From Desulfovibrionaceae bacterium (GTDB taxonomy: Bacteria > Desulfobacterota > Desulfovibrionia > Desulfovibrionales > Desulfovibrionaceae), in assembly GCA_016932995.1 (NCBI GenBank), contig JAFGBU010000024.1:1-63238 (forward strand): 63,238 nt of DNA, in the 5' to 3' direction. The translations under genes and the position numbers were made by a program. Positions 7,428-15,586 of the stretch are shown one piece after another (the first letter of the stretch is position 1; every line of letters begins with the position of its first letter). Below the pieces are notes generated by a model that saw nothing but the letters and a program-made list of their open reading frames with translations, was not told the origin of the DNA and made no database searches.

Positions 7428-9032
7428 CTATATTCTGAAGGCCGCGCCCGGCTCGCGCCTGGCCAGGTAGAGATCGAAAAGTATCCTGGACACGAAGATG
7501 GCCGTGAACATGGAGGCGATGATGCCCAGCACCAGGGTCACGGCGAATCCCCGTATCGGGCCGGTCCCGAACTGGTAGAGGATCACGGCCGCGATCACCG
7601 TGGTCACGTTGGCGTCTAAAATCGTCAGCGTGGCCCGGGAATAGCCCTCGTCCACGGCCGCCCTGGCGCCCAGGCCGGCGCGGATCTCCTCCCGGATGCG
7701 CTCGAAGATGATCACGTTGGCGTCCACGGCCATGCCGATGGTCAGGATGATGCCCGCTATGCCCGGCAGGGTCAGGGTCGCGCCGAACGCGGCCAGGCCG
7801 GCCAGGATGAGCACGATGTTGAACATCAGGACCAGATCGGCCACCAGGCCGGCGAAGCTGTAGTAGACGAGCATGAACACGAGCACCAAAACGCCGCCGA
7901 CAAGGGCCGACTTGACGCCCTTGTCTATGGATTCCTGGCCCAGGGAGGGCCCGACCGTGCGCTGCTCGAGGACCTTGACCGGCGCGGGAAGCGAACCGGC
8001 CCTGAGCACGATGGCCAAATCGTGGGCCTCCTCGGTGCTGAACCTGCCGGTGATGCTCGCCGTGCCTCCGGAGATGCGCTCCTGGATGACCGGGGCGGAA
8101 TAGACCTTGCCGTCGAGCACGATGGCCAGGCGCTTCTTGACGTTCTCAGTGGTCAGGCGCTCGAAGATGCGGCCGCCGCGGCCGTTGAAGCTCAGGGTCA
8201 CGTAGGCCCGGCCGAAGGAGTCGAACCGGGTCTGGGCGTCGGTGATGTACTCGCCGGTGAGCACGGCCTCCTTTTTGAGCACGATGGGCTCCTCGGAGTA
8301 CGAGCCGTCGGCGCGCCTGTGCAGCAGGGCGTTGAGCTCGCGGCCCGGGGCCAGGACGCCATTTTTGGCCTTGGCCAGGTCCGCGTCGTCGTCCACGATC
8401 TTGAACTCCAGGTGCGCGGTCTTGCCGATGATCCTGATGGCCCGCTCGGGGTCCTGGAGACCGGGCAGCTGGACCTGGATGCGGTTGCCCTGCTGCCTGC
8501 GGATGTCCGGCTCGGCCACGCCGAACTGGTCGATGCGGTTGCGGATGGTCTTGATCGCCTGGTCCAGGGTGAGCTTGGTCAGATATTTTCTGAACTCCGG
8601 CTTGAGCGACAGGAGATACTCGGTCTTTCCGTGATCAACAGTGCTCACGCTGTCCACGTCCAGGACCGTTTTGAACTGTTCATTCAGTATCTTGTCCACG
8701 ATCTCCCGGCGATCGGAATTGACCAGGACGACGTTGATCCTATAGCCCGGAAGGACCTTGGGGCTGAGGATGATGGCGTTGTCCTCCCTGGCCGCGGACT
8801 TCAGATCGTCGCCGATGCGGGTCAGGTTGTTGTCCATGGCCTTGTCCATGTCCACGCCCAGGGTCAGGTATATGCCGCCCTTGAGGTCCAGGCCCAGGCC
8901 GATGGTGTCCTTGGGCAGTATCCTGCCCAGCATGGACTGGCCGACCCCGGGGATCGACGGAAGCACCCAGGCCACGCCGAAGACCATGACCGCCAGGGCC
9001 AAAATGATTCGCCAGTGCAGAGCCTTTTTCAT
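7428..9032 (-). CDS. secD: Protein translocase subunit SecD
   Basis: 534 aa. I chose the ATG at 9032 (MKKALHWRIILALAVMV), which has AGGGGA upstream, over a longer frame that adds a Pro/Phe-rich leader. An N-terminal membrane helix is followed by GLGLDLKGGIYLTLGVD, the large periplasmic P1 domain, and the C-terminal RND-like membrane bundle with IAGIILTIGMAVDANVIIFERIREE. It is the partner of SecF and YajC in the Sec accessory complex. Order yajC-secD-secF is the common bacterial arrangement. Confidence 0.95.
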   Translation of the reverse strand: MKKALHWRIILALAVMVFGVAWVLPSIPGVGQSMLGRILPKDTIGLGLDLKGGIYLTLGVDMDKAMDNNLTRIGDDLKSAAREDNAIILSPKVLPGYRINVVLVNSDRREIVDKILNEQFKTVLDVDSVSTVDHGKTEYLLSLKPEFRKYLTKLTLDQAIKTIRNRIDQFGVAEPDIRRQQGNRIQVQLPGLQDPERAIRIIGKTAHLEFKIVDDDADLAKAKNGVLAPGRELNALLHRRADGSYSEEPIVLKKEAVLTGEYITDAQTRFDSFGRAYVTLSFNGRGGRIFERLTTENVKKRLAIVLDGKVYSAPVIQERISGGTASITGRFSTEEAHDLAIVLRAGSLPAPVKVLEQRTVGPSLGQESIDKGVKSALVGGVLVLVFMLVYYSFAGLVADLVLMFNIVLILAGLAAFGATLTLPGIAGIILTIGMAVDANVIIFERIREEIRAGLGARAAVDEGYSRATLTILDANVTTVIAAVILYQFGTGPIRGFAVTLVLGIIASMFTAIFVSRILFDLYLARREPGAAFRI

Positions 9033-9180
9033 CGCCACATCCCCTGAAAGGGCCCTTGGAGGCGCTTCGGGTCTAAAGGGATAAAAGAAAGGCAAGCGCG
9101 ATCCGGCCCCTCAAGGCCGGGAACGCCTGCCCGCCTTTGTTGCGCCGGATTGAATCGCGTGCTTGCCGTCAATCCTTTTT

Positions 9181-9528
9181 TTATTTCTTTTCCTGGGGGT
9201 TGGCCGCCGCCTCAACAAGGCTGGAAATGAAGTTCCGGTGGACCTGGATAGTCACGTTCTCGGCGATCTCCACGCTGAGGGTGTCCCCGTCTATGTCCGT
9301 GATCCGCCCCTTGATGCCCCCGCCGGTCCAGACCCGGTCGCCCTTCTTGAGCTCCTTGAGCATGGTCTTGTGCTGCTTGGCCTTTTTCTGCTGGGGGCGG
9401 ATGAGCAGAAAATAGAAGATGCCGAACATGAGGATCAGGGGCAAAAAGGCGCCGAGGGAGCTGCCGCCGCCGCCCTGACCGCCTCCCGGGATGGCTCCCA
9501 TCGCGTGGGCCAGAGTTTCAAAAAACAT
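9181..9528 (-). CDS. yajC: Preprotein translocase subunit YajC
   Basis: 115 aa from the ATG at 9528, which has a strong TAGGAGGA. An upstream extension adds ten residues without an SD of its own. A Gly-rich N-terminal stretch precedes a single membrane helix (FLPLILMFGIFYFLLIRPQQKKAKQH), with the family hallmark IRPQQKK. The C-terminal domain contains LKKGDRVWTGGGIKGRI. Forms a complex with SecDF. It lies about 37 bases after the last glutamate-synthase gene on the same strand. Confidence 0.93.
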   Translation of the reverse strand: MFFETLAHAMGAIPGGGQGGGGSSLGAFLPLILMFGIFYFLLIRPQQKKAKQHKTMLKELKKGDRVWTGGGIKGRITDIDGDTLSVEIAENVTIQVHRNFISSLVEAAANPQEKK

Positions 9529-9565
9529 GATTCCTCCTAAGGTGTATGCGCTAATCACGCCCCAA

Positions 9566-10330
9566 TCAGGCCGGGACGTAAAGGTTGCCGTAAGGACGGT
9601 GGGAGAATGGTCTGACCTTCATGAAGCCCCCGGAGAGGATGTCCTCGCCGTCGAGCTTGAGTTCCCGGGCGTAGTCCTTGACGATGCCGCGGATCGTGCG
9701 CAGATCGTCGGCCCCGACGGGCTGCGCGTGCAGGCCGGGCCCCAACTGCTCCTCCGGGACCTCGCCGCGCACGTAGATCACGCCGCCGTGCATGCCCGTG
9801 CCCATGCTCCGTCCCGTGATCGGCGAACAACGCTTATCAGAAAACATACCCAGAAGCAAAATAATTCCGCCGGCCATATACTCGCCCAAAAAGTCCCCGG
9901 ACTTGCCGCCGACGACGATGACCGGAACGTTGTCCATGTAGGCCTTCATGTGGATGCCCACGCGGTATCCCACGTCCCCGCGGACGTAGATCCGGCCGCC
10001 GCGCATGGCGTATCCGATGACGTCGCCGGCTATGCCGTCGATGACCACCTTGCCCCCGTCCATGGTGTTGCCCACCCCGTCCTGGGCGTTGCCGCTGACC
10101 CGGATGAGCGGGCCGCACATGAACGCGGCCATGTCCTGACCCGGCACGCCGTGAATGTCGAAGACCAGGTCCCCGACAAGCCCGGTGGCTATGTACCGCT
10201 GGCCGTTGACGTTGTTCAGCACGAACCTGCTGACGCCCTGGGAGGCGGCCTGCCTTATGCGCTCGTTCAGCTGGCGGTAGTACACCCCTCTGGCGTCCAG
10301 GGTGAGCTGTTTCCTGGCCCTAGTTGCCAT
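9566..10330 (-). CDS. Glutamate synthase GXGXG-domain subunit (split, archaeal-type)
   Basis: 254 aa starting at MATRARKQLTLDARGVYYRQ. The body is a run of Gly-rich turns (GNTMDGGKVVIDGIAGDVIG, MRGGRIYVRGDVGYRVG), the beta-helical GXGXG domain found at the C-terminus of large glutamate synthase chains and as a free-standing subunit in archaeal-type enzymes. It helps hold the ammonia tunnel between amidotransferase and synthase. Its ATG shares bases with the stop of the amidotransferase gene upstream, so translation is coupled. Confidence 0.88.
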   Translation of the reverse strand: MATRARKQLTLDARGVYYRQLNERIRQAASQGVSRFVLNNVNGQRYIATGLVGDLVFDIHGVPGQDMAAFMCGPLIRVSGNAQDGVGNTMDGGKVVIDGIAGDVIGYAMRGGRIYVRGDVGYRVGIHMKAYMDNVPVIVVGGKSGDFLGEYMAGGIILLLGMFSDKRCSPITGRSMGTGMHGGVIYVRGEVPEEQLGPGLHAQPVGADDLRTIRGIVKDYARELKLDGEDILSGGFMKVRPFSHRPYGNLYVPA

Positions 10331-11427
10331 CACGCCTCCAGATTGACGATGACCGGTTCGCCCGCCTTGGGCATCCAGACCCTGTCCAGCTCCGGGCAGA
10401 CCTCGCGCACGGCCGACTCCTCGCTGGACATGAAGACCATGTCGTCCTTCTCGGCCACCAGAAGGGGCCTGAGCTTGATGCGGTCGTTGAGACCGAACAG
10501 CCCGCTGTTGTCGGCCACCAGGATGGCGAACGGGCCGTTGAGCATGGCCGATCCGTAGGTGATCCTCAGGGCGCGCATGGCCTCGGCCTCGGCCTTGGGC
10601 ATGCGCTCGATCTCGTCCCAGAAAGGCGGGGCAAAGACCTTGGCGGCCATCTGCTTGCTCAGGCCGTGCTTGCGGATGAGCAGGTCCAGGAGATAGGCCA
10701 CCACCTCGGTGTCGGTCATGAGCGTGCATTCGTAATCGTTTTCGCAGAGATAGCGGCGATTTATCCCGTAGGAGGATATCTCGCCGTTGTGCACGATGGA
10801 CCAGTCGAGCAGGGTGAAGGGATGGGCCCCGCCCCACCAGCCCGGGGTGTTGGTCGGAAAGCGGTTGTGGCCGGTCCAGATGAAGGCCGAGTACTCCTCC
10901 AGGCGGTAGAACTCGGCGATGTCCTCGGGAAAGCCCACGCCCTTGAACGCGCCCATGTTCTTGCCGCTGGAGAACACGAACGCGCCCGGGACCCTGGTGT
11001 TGATGCGCATGACCACCGAGACCACGTAGTCCAGCTCGTCCAGGGAGCGGTATCCCGCGGGCCGGTCCTTCTTGGGGCTGACGAAGTAGCGCCAGACCAC
11101 GGGCGGCTTGCGCACGGCCGGAACGCGCCTGGTCGGAATGGGCTCGGACTCGGCCACGTCGAAAAAGCGCCTGAGCAGCTGCTCGGCCGCGTCCACCCCG
11201 GCCTCGTCGTCGCACATGAGGTGAAAGGCGTACTTGTCCGCGAACTCGGGGTAGATCCCGTAGGCCGCGTAGCCCGCGCCCAGGCCGTTGCCGCGGTCGT
11301 GCATGCAGGCCATGGCCCTGATCGGCATCTCGCCGGGCAACAGGCCCCTCTTCTTGTGGATGACCCCGAAGATGCCGCAGCCGGAGATGTCCTTCTGAAA
11401 GTCGAAATCGCGATGCGCTGCCTTCAT
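10330..11427 (-). CDS. Class II glutamine amidotransferase subunit of glutamate synthase
   Basis: 365 aa from the ATG at 11427 (MKAAHRDFDFQKDISGCGIF), preceded by AAGGGA. The predicted nucleophile is Cys17 in SGCGIFGVI; a short propeptide would have to be removed to expose it, as in Ntn-hydrolase amidotransferases. Further class II motifs are GHNRFPTNTPGWWGGAHPF and VHNGEISSYGINRR. It hydrolyses glutamine and passes ammonia to the FMN subunit. It corresponds to the first domain of the large bacterial GltB, here a separate gene. Confidence 0.88.
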   Translation of the reverse strand: MKAAHRDFDFQKDISGCGIFGVIHKKRGLLPGEMPIRAMACMHDRGNGLGAGYAAYGIYPEFADKYAFHLMCDDEAGVDAAEQLLRRFFDVAESEPIPTRRVPAVRKPPVVWRYFVSPKKDRPAGYRSLDELDYVVSVVMRINTRVPGAFVFSSGKNMGAFKGVGFPEDIAEFYRLEEYSAFIWTGHNRFPTNTPGWWGGAHPFTLLDWSIVHNGEISSYGINRRYLCENDYECTLMTDTEVVAYLLDLLIRKHGLSKQMAAKVFAPPFWDEIERMPKAEAEAMRALRITYGSAMLNGPFAILVADNSGLFGLNDRIKLRPLLVAEKDDMVFMSSEESAVREVCPELDRVWMPKAGEPVIVNLEA

Positions 11428-11465
11428 GCTTGTCCCTTGCGGCGGAAATCCGCCCTGTCCGGCCC

Positions 11466-12749
11466 CTAGTCGGTCCCGGGGTTCCAGGTCTGGTTGAAGA
11501 ACTCGTCCGGCCACAGGAGCACGCCGGGTTCTCCGGAAACGAGCTTGCGCCTGGTCTCCTCGGCCACCGGGAGCTTGAACTTGACGAACGCGGTGTACAT
11601 GCCCGCCTGGTCGATGTCCCCGACCAGGACGTAGCCCACCAGGCGGCCCTGGTGAAAGACCAGCTTGCGGTAGCTCTGCTTTTTCTCGTCCAGGGTCGCG
11701 GCGACCTCGTAGTCCGGGTCGGCCTCGGGCGGATTGACCGTGCCCACGGACATGGTCGGCAGGCCGTAGAAGCTTATGGAGTTCATGGCCAGGCCGCCCA
11801 CGTAGGGCTCGTGCGCCCCGGCCATGTTCTTTCCGGCGCAGAAGCCCTGGTTGTAGGCGTTGGTCCAGATGGGCACGACCCGGTTGTCGCCGGTCAAAAG
11901 GTCCTTGGCCTGGGCCACGTCCCCGGCCGCGAACACCTCCGGGTCCGAGGTGCGCATGGTCTCGTCCACGACAATGCCCTTGTCCACCTTGATGCCGCAG
12001 TCCCTGGCCAGCTCGAAGTTGGGGACCACGCCGATGGCGATGACCACGACCCCGGTCTCCAGAAAAAGCCCGTCGGTCAAGAGCAGGCCCTTGATCGCGC
12101 CCGTCTCGTCGCGCCTGATCTCCTTCGCGGTCACCCCGCAGTGGACCGCTATGCCCGCGTCCATCAGGCGGCGGGAGGCGAGCTGGGCCGCGTTCTCGTC
12201 AAAGGCCAGGCTCAGGATGCGCGGCGCGAGCTCCAGGATGGACACCTCCACGCCCCGGTCAAAGAGGCTCTCCGCGGCCTTGAGCCCGATCAGCCCGCCG
12301 CCCACGACCACCGCCCGCTTCATGGTCTTGGCGAGCGAGATCAAAACCTGGGCGTGGTCCAGGTTGGTGAAGTTGTAGACCCCGGGGCCCTCAAGGCCCG
12401 GGATGGCCGGGGTGAAGGGCTTGCCGCCCGTGGCCAACAGCAGCCGGTCGTAGGCCACGGCCTCGCCCTTGTCCGTGTGGACCCTCTTGGCCTTGGGATC
12501 GACCCTGAGCACCCGGGTGCCGAGCTTCAGGGCCACCCCGCTCTTCTTGTAGAACTCCTCGGGCCGCAGGGCCAGCTGGTCCGGGCCGATCTTGCCGGCC
12601 AGAAGGTAGGAGATGAGCGGCCTGCCGTAGGCCGGGGAGTCCTCGGCCCCGATCACGGTGACCGCGCCCCGGGCGTCCTGCCTGCGGATGCCCTCGATGG
12701 CCCCGATGCTGGCTATGCCGTTTCCGATCAAGACGTAGTGCATGTTCAC
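11466..12749 (-). CDS. FAD/NAD(P)-dependent oxidoreductase of the glutamate synthase operon
   Basis: 427 aa. The N-terminal YVLIGNGIASIGAIEGIRR is the FAD Rossmann motif, and RAVVVGGGLIGLKAAESLFD the NAD(P) one. VFAAGDVAQAKDLLTG is the second FAD motif near residue 280. Its closest general likeness is nitrite reductase/NADH oxidase/rubredoxin reductase-type proteins. Position between the four-cluster ferredoxin and the amidotransferase suggests it moves electrons between NAD(P)H and that ferredoxin, but this is inference. ATG at 12749, with an in-frame alternative two codons later. Confidence 0.85.
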   Translation of the reverse strand: MNMHYVLIGNGIASIGAIEGIRRQDARGAVTVIGAEDSPAYGRPLISYLLAGKIGPDQLALRPEEFYKKSGVALKLGTRVLRVDPKAKRVHTDKGEAVAYDRLLLATGGKPFTPAIPGLEGPGVYNFTNLDHAQVLISLAKTMKRAVVVGGGLIGLKAAESLFDRGVEVSILELAPRILSLAFDENAAQLASRRLMDAGIAVHCGVTAKEIRRDETGAIKGLLLTDGLFLETGVVVIAIGVVPNFELARDCGIKVDKGIVVDETMRTSDPEVFAAGDVAQAKDLLTGDNRVVPIWTNAYNQGFCAGKNMAGAHEPYVGGLAMNSISFYGLPTMSVGTVNPPEADPDYEVAATLDEKKQSYRKLVFHQGRLVGYVLVGDIDQAGMYTAFVKFKLPVAEETRRKLVSGEPGVLLWPDEFFNQTWNPGTD

Positions 12750-12779
12750 CTCTAAGAGCTGGCCGCGCCTGCCAAAGGC

Positions 12780-13226
12780 TCAGCGCTCCTCATAGACCAG
12801 GGCCTGGTTCGGGCAGGCCTGGACGCAGGCCGGGCCGGCCTCCCTGCCCTGGCACAGGTCGCACTTGACGATCTTGGCCTTGAGCGGGTGGCGGCGGATG
12901 GCCCCGTAGGGGCAGGCCATGAGACAGGACCAGCAGCCCACGCACTTCTGCTCGTCGTAGACGGTCCGGCCGGTCTCCGGGTCCTTGCGCAGGGCCCCGG
13001 AGATGCAGGCCGCCACGCACGAGGGCTCGTCGCAGTGGCGGCAGCTGATGGCCACGCACTGGGCGCCCCGCTCAAAGACCCGCTTGCAGGGCGAGAGGCC
13101 CTCGGCCGTGCGCTCCTCGGTGTAGGCGATGATCAAATCCTGGCTCTTGGAGTGCGCGGTCAGGCAGGCCAGCTCGCAGATGTGGCAGCCTATGCAGAAG
13201 TCCTTGTTGGGATAGACCCTCTTCAT
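12780..13226 (-). CDS. Multi-cluster 4Fe-4S ferredoxin-like electron transfer subunit
   Basis: 148 aa, no signal peptide. Four Cys groups are seen in order: CIGCHICELAC (18-28), CRHCDEPSCVAAC, CVGCWSCLMACPYGAI and CDLCQGREAGPACVQACP. This is the HycB/CooF/DmsB-like pattern able to hold up to four [4Fe-4S] clusters. In this operon it probably carries electrons between the FAD oxidoreductase and the ferredoxin-dependent synthase subunit. 16 bases separate it from the synthase gene upstream. Confidence 0.9.
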   Translation of the reverse strand: MKRVYPNKDFCIGCHICELACLTAHSKSQDLIIAYTEERTAEGLSPCKRVFERGAQCVAISCRHCDEPSCVAACISGALRKDPETGRTVYDEQKCVGCWSCLMACPYGAIRRHPLKAKIVKCDLCQGREAGPACVQACPNQALVYEER

Positions 13227-13242
13227 GTCCTTAACCTCCGGC

Positions 13243-14769
13243 TCAGTTGCCGGCGTGCTTGACGCCCAAAATGTCCATCTCCTCGCGGGACAGGCCCACG
13301 GCCCTCAGCTTGTCGCGGTTGCCGCGCAGGCTCTCGATGGAGTTCAGGCCCATGCCGCCGAGCATCTCCTCCATCTCGTGGCCCCAGGCCCGGATGAGGT
13401 TGGCCAGCTTCCTGGCGGCCAGGTCCGGGTTCTGGCGTTTGGCCAGCTTGGGATCGTTGGTCGCGATGCCCCAGGGACACTTGCCCGTGTAGCAGCGGGC
13501 GCACAGGGTGCAGCCCACGGCCACCAGGGCCGCGGTGCCGATGTACACGGCGTCCGCGCCCAGGGCGATGGCCTTGACCGCGTCGGCGCTGCAACGGATT
13601 CCACCGGCCGCGACAATGGAGGCCTGGCTGCGGATGCCCTCGTCGCGCAGCCTCTGGTCCACGCTGGCAATGGCCAGCTCGATGGGGATGCCCACGTTGT
13701 CCCGGATCATGCACGGCGCCGCGCCGGTTCCGCCGCGCACGCCGTCTATGGCCACGATGTCCGCGCCGGCGCGGACAATGCCCGAGACAATGGCCGCGAC
13801 GTTGTGCACGGCCGCGACCTTGACCGAGACCGGGAGCCGGTACTCCGAGGTCTCCTTGAGGGCGTAGATGAGCTGCAAAAGGTCCTCTATGGAGTAGATG
13901 TCGTGGTGCGGGGCCGGGGAAATGGCGTCCGAGCCCAGGGGGATCATCCGGGTCTCGGCGACCATGGCCGTGATCTTCTCGCCGGGCAGGTGCCCGCCGA
14001 TGCCCGGCTTGGCGCCCTGGCCGATCTTGATCTCTATGCCCACGCCGGCGTTGATGTAGTCGCGATGCACCCCGAAGCGGCCCGAGGCCACCTGGACGAT
14101 GGTGTTCGGCCCGTATCTGTACAGGGTCTTGTGCAGGCCGCCCTCGCCGGTGTTGTAGCAGATACCGGTCTCCTCGGCGGCCCTGGCCATGGCCAAATGC
14201 AGGTTGTAGTTGATCGAGCCCAAAGACATGGCCGAAAACATAATCGGATAGCGGAGCTCGATCTGGGGGGGCATCTTGGTCTTGAGCCTGCGGGAGCCGT
14301 CCCTGGCCGTGGCGAACTCCAGGGACCGGGGCTTGGACCCCAGAAAGGTCTTGAGCTCCATGGGCTCGCGCAAGGGGTCGATGGACGGGTTGGTGACCTG
14401 GCTGGCGTCAAGGAGCAAATGGTCCCAATAACAGGGGATGTCCACGGGCGAGCCCATGGCCCCCAAGAGCACGGCCCCGGTGTCGGCCTGCTTGTAGATG
14501 TTCTTGAGAAACACGGGCCGCCACAGGGCGTTGTCCCGGAACTCCGAGGGATTTTTCCTGATGGTCAAAGCGGCCGTGGGACAAAGGGCCTCGCAGCGGT
14601 GGCAGCCCACGCACTTGGAGTTGTCGTGCATAACCCGCTGGCGGTTTTCGTCCCAATAATGGGCCTCGTAGGAGCACTGGCGCACGCAGACCTTGCAGTT
14701 GATGCACCGGTCCTTGTCCCTGTCGATGACGAAGTCGTGGTAATTATTGTTGACGGGCCTGAAAAGCAA
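13243..14769 (-). CDS. Glutamate synthase FMN/Fe-S subunit with N-terminal ferredoxin domain
   Basis: 508 aa, first gene of the operon. I place the start at a TTG at 14769 with GAGGTG upstream. Residues about 20-75 carry two 4Fe-4S motifs (CINCKVCVRQC and CVGCHRCEALCP). The rest is the FMN-binding synthase domain with PAPHHDIYSIEDL, DGVRGGTGAAPCMIRDNVG and the Cys-rich CTLCARCYTGKCPWGI that binds the synthase Fe-S cluster. It makes glutamate from 2-oxoglutarate and ammonia using low-potential electrons. The ferredoxin fusion and separate GATase and GXGXG genes are the archaeal-type split architecture. Confidence 0.92.
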   Translation of the reverse strand: MLFRPVNNNYHDFVIDRDKDRCINCKVCVRQCSYEAHYWDENRQRVMHDNSKCVGCHRCEALCPTAALTIRKNPSEFRDNALWRPVFLKNIYKQADTGAVLLGAMGSPVDIPCYWDHLLLDASQVTNPSIDPLREPMELKTFLGSKPRSLEFATARDGSRRLKTKMPPQIELRYPIMFSAMSLGSINYNLHLAMARAAEETGICYNTGEGGLHKTLYRYGPNTIVQVASGRFGVHRDYINAGVGIEIKIGQGAKPGIGGHLPGEKITAMVAETRMIPLGSDAISPAPHHDIYSIEDLLQLIYALKETSEYRLPVSVKVAAVHNVAAIVSGIVRAGADIVAIDGVRGGTGAAPCMIRDNVGIPIELAIASVDQRLRDEGIRSQASIVAAGGIRCSADAVKAIALGADAVYIGTAALVAVGCTLCARCYTGKCPWGIATNDPKLAKRQNPDLAARKLANLIRAWGHEMEEMLGGMGLNSIESLRGNRDKLRAVGLSREEMDILGVKHAGN

Positions 14770-14884
14770 GACAACACCTCGCCCTTGATGGTTTTGCCAA
14801 AAATGTCATCTGGCGTTGAGACGAATGTTGGTCTTGAACGCCGGTTTCACAAAAGATGGCATTCCCGAAACCCGGAGGGCACAT

Positions 14885-14913
14885 AAACAAACACTTTCCT
14901 CCGGGCCTGTCAA
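14885..14913 (-). promoter_or_regulatory. Candidate sigma-70 promoter of the glutamate synthase operon
   Basis: On the minus strand a perfect TTGACA (14908-14913) is followed after 17 bases by TTGTTT (14885-14890), or after 18 by TGTTTA. The weak -10 suggests dependence on an activator. The rest of 14770-15115 shows no gene that I can support. Confidence 0.45.
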
Positions 14914-14940
14914 GATATGTTTTTATCCCTATAACATATC
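14914..14940 (-). promoter_or_regulatory. Perfect inverted repeat abutting the -35 of the glutamate synthase promoter
   Basis: GATATGTT (14914-14921), 11-base centre, AACATATC (14933-14940). It directly touches the -35 on its upstream side, the usual place for an activator contacting RNA polymerase. It is strikingly AT-rich for this genome. The regulator is unknown. Confidence 0.5.
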
Positions 14941-15115
14941 CGCCCGGCCCACAAACCCCGCGCCCCGGAAACATGCCCGGCCCGCCGGGCAACACCGGCT
15001 CAGGGATGAATAACTACCCATCCCAAACGGTCAAGGCCGGTCAATTGACATGACTTGCCATAAAGATCATTTAAACGCCATCGCCAACGAACAAGACAGC
15101 GGGGGTTTGCTGCAC

Positions 15116-15565
15116 ATGGACGTCAAGGTGCGGTTTTTACACGATGTCTGGGCCGAAAACGGGCTCGATTACGCCACCCCCCTCTCGGCCGGCGTGGACC
15201 TGAGGGCCTGCATCGACCAGGAGCACATGGACATAAACCCCGGCGAACGGGCGGCCGTGCCCGCGGGTCTGGCCATCGAGATCACCAGGCCCGGGGTGGC
15301 CGGGTTCGTGTTTTCCAGGAGCGGCCTGGGGACCAGGGAGGGGCTGACCGTGAGCCAGGGGGTCGGGGTCATCGACCCGGACTACCGGGGCGAGATCATC
15401 GTCTCCCTGCTCAACACCTCGGACCGGACGCGCCGGGTGACCAGGGGCCAGCGCATCGCCCAGCTGGTGTTTCTCCCCTGTTTTCAGGCCGTGTTCCACA
15501 AGGTCGAGGACCTGGGCGCGACCCAGAGGGGCGGCGGCGGTTTCGGACACACGGGCAAGAATTAA
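15116..15565 (+). CDS. dut: dUTP diphosphatase
   Basis: 149 aa from the ATG at 15116 (MDVKVRFLHDVWAENG), which matches where trimeric dUTPases begin. The frame is open to an earlier ATG at 15050 that would add 22 unlikely residues. All five motifs are visible: AGVDLRAC, SRSGLGTREG, GVIDPDYRGEI, RGQRIAQLVF and the C-terminal RGGGGFGHTG. It hydrolyses dUTP to dUMP and PPi, keeping uracil out of DNA and supplying dTMP synthesis. It is followed after 21 bases by the aminotransferase gene. Confidence 0.93.
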   Translation: MDVKVRFLHDVWAENGLDYATPLSAGVDLRACIDQEHMDINPGERAAVPAGLAIEITRPGVAGFVFSRSGLGTREGLTVSQGVGVIDPDYRGEIIVSLLNTSDRTRRVTRGQRIAQLVFLPCFQAVFHKVEDLGATQRGGGGFGHTGKN

Positions 15566-15586
15566 AGGATAAAAAGGATAAAATAG

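Noticed and set aside
14914-14940. ModE or FNR box at the glutamate synthase promoter
   Set aside because: The arms GATATGTT/AACATATC and 11-base centre do not match those consensus sites well enough to name the regulator.
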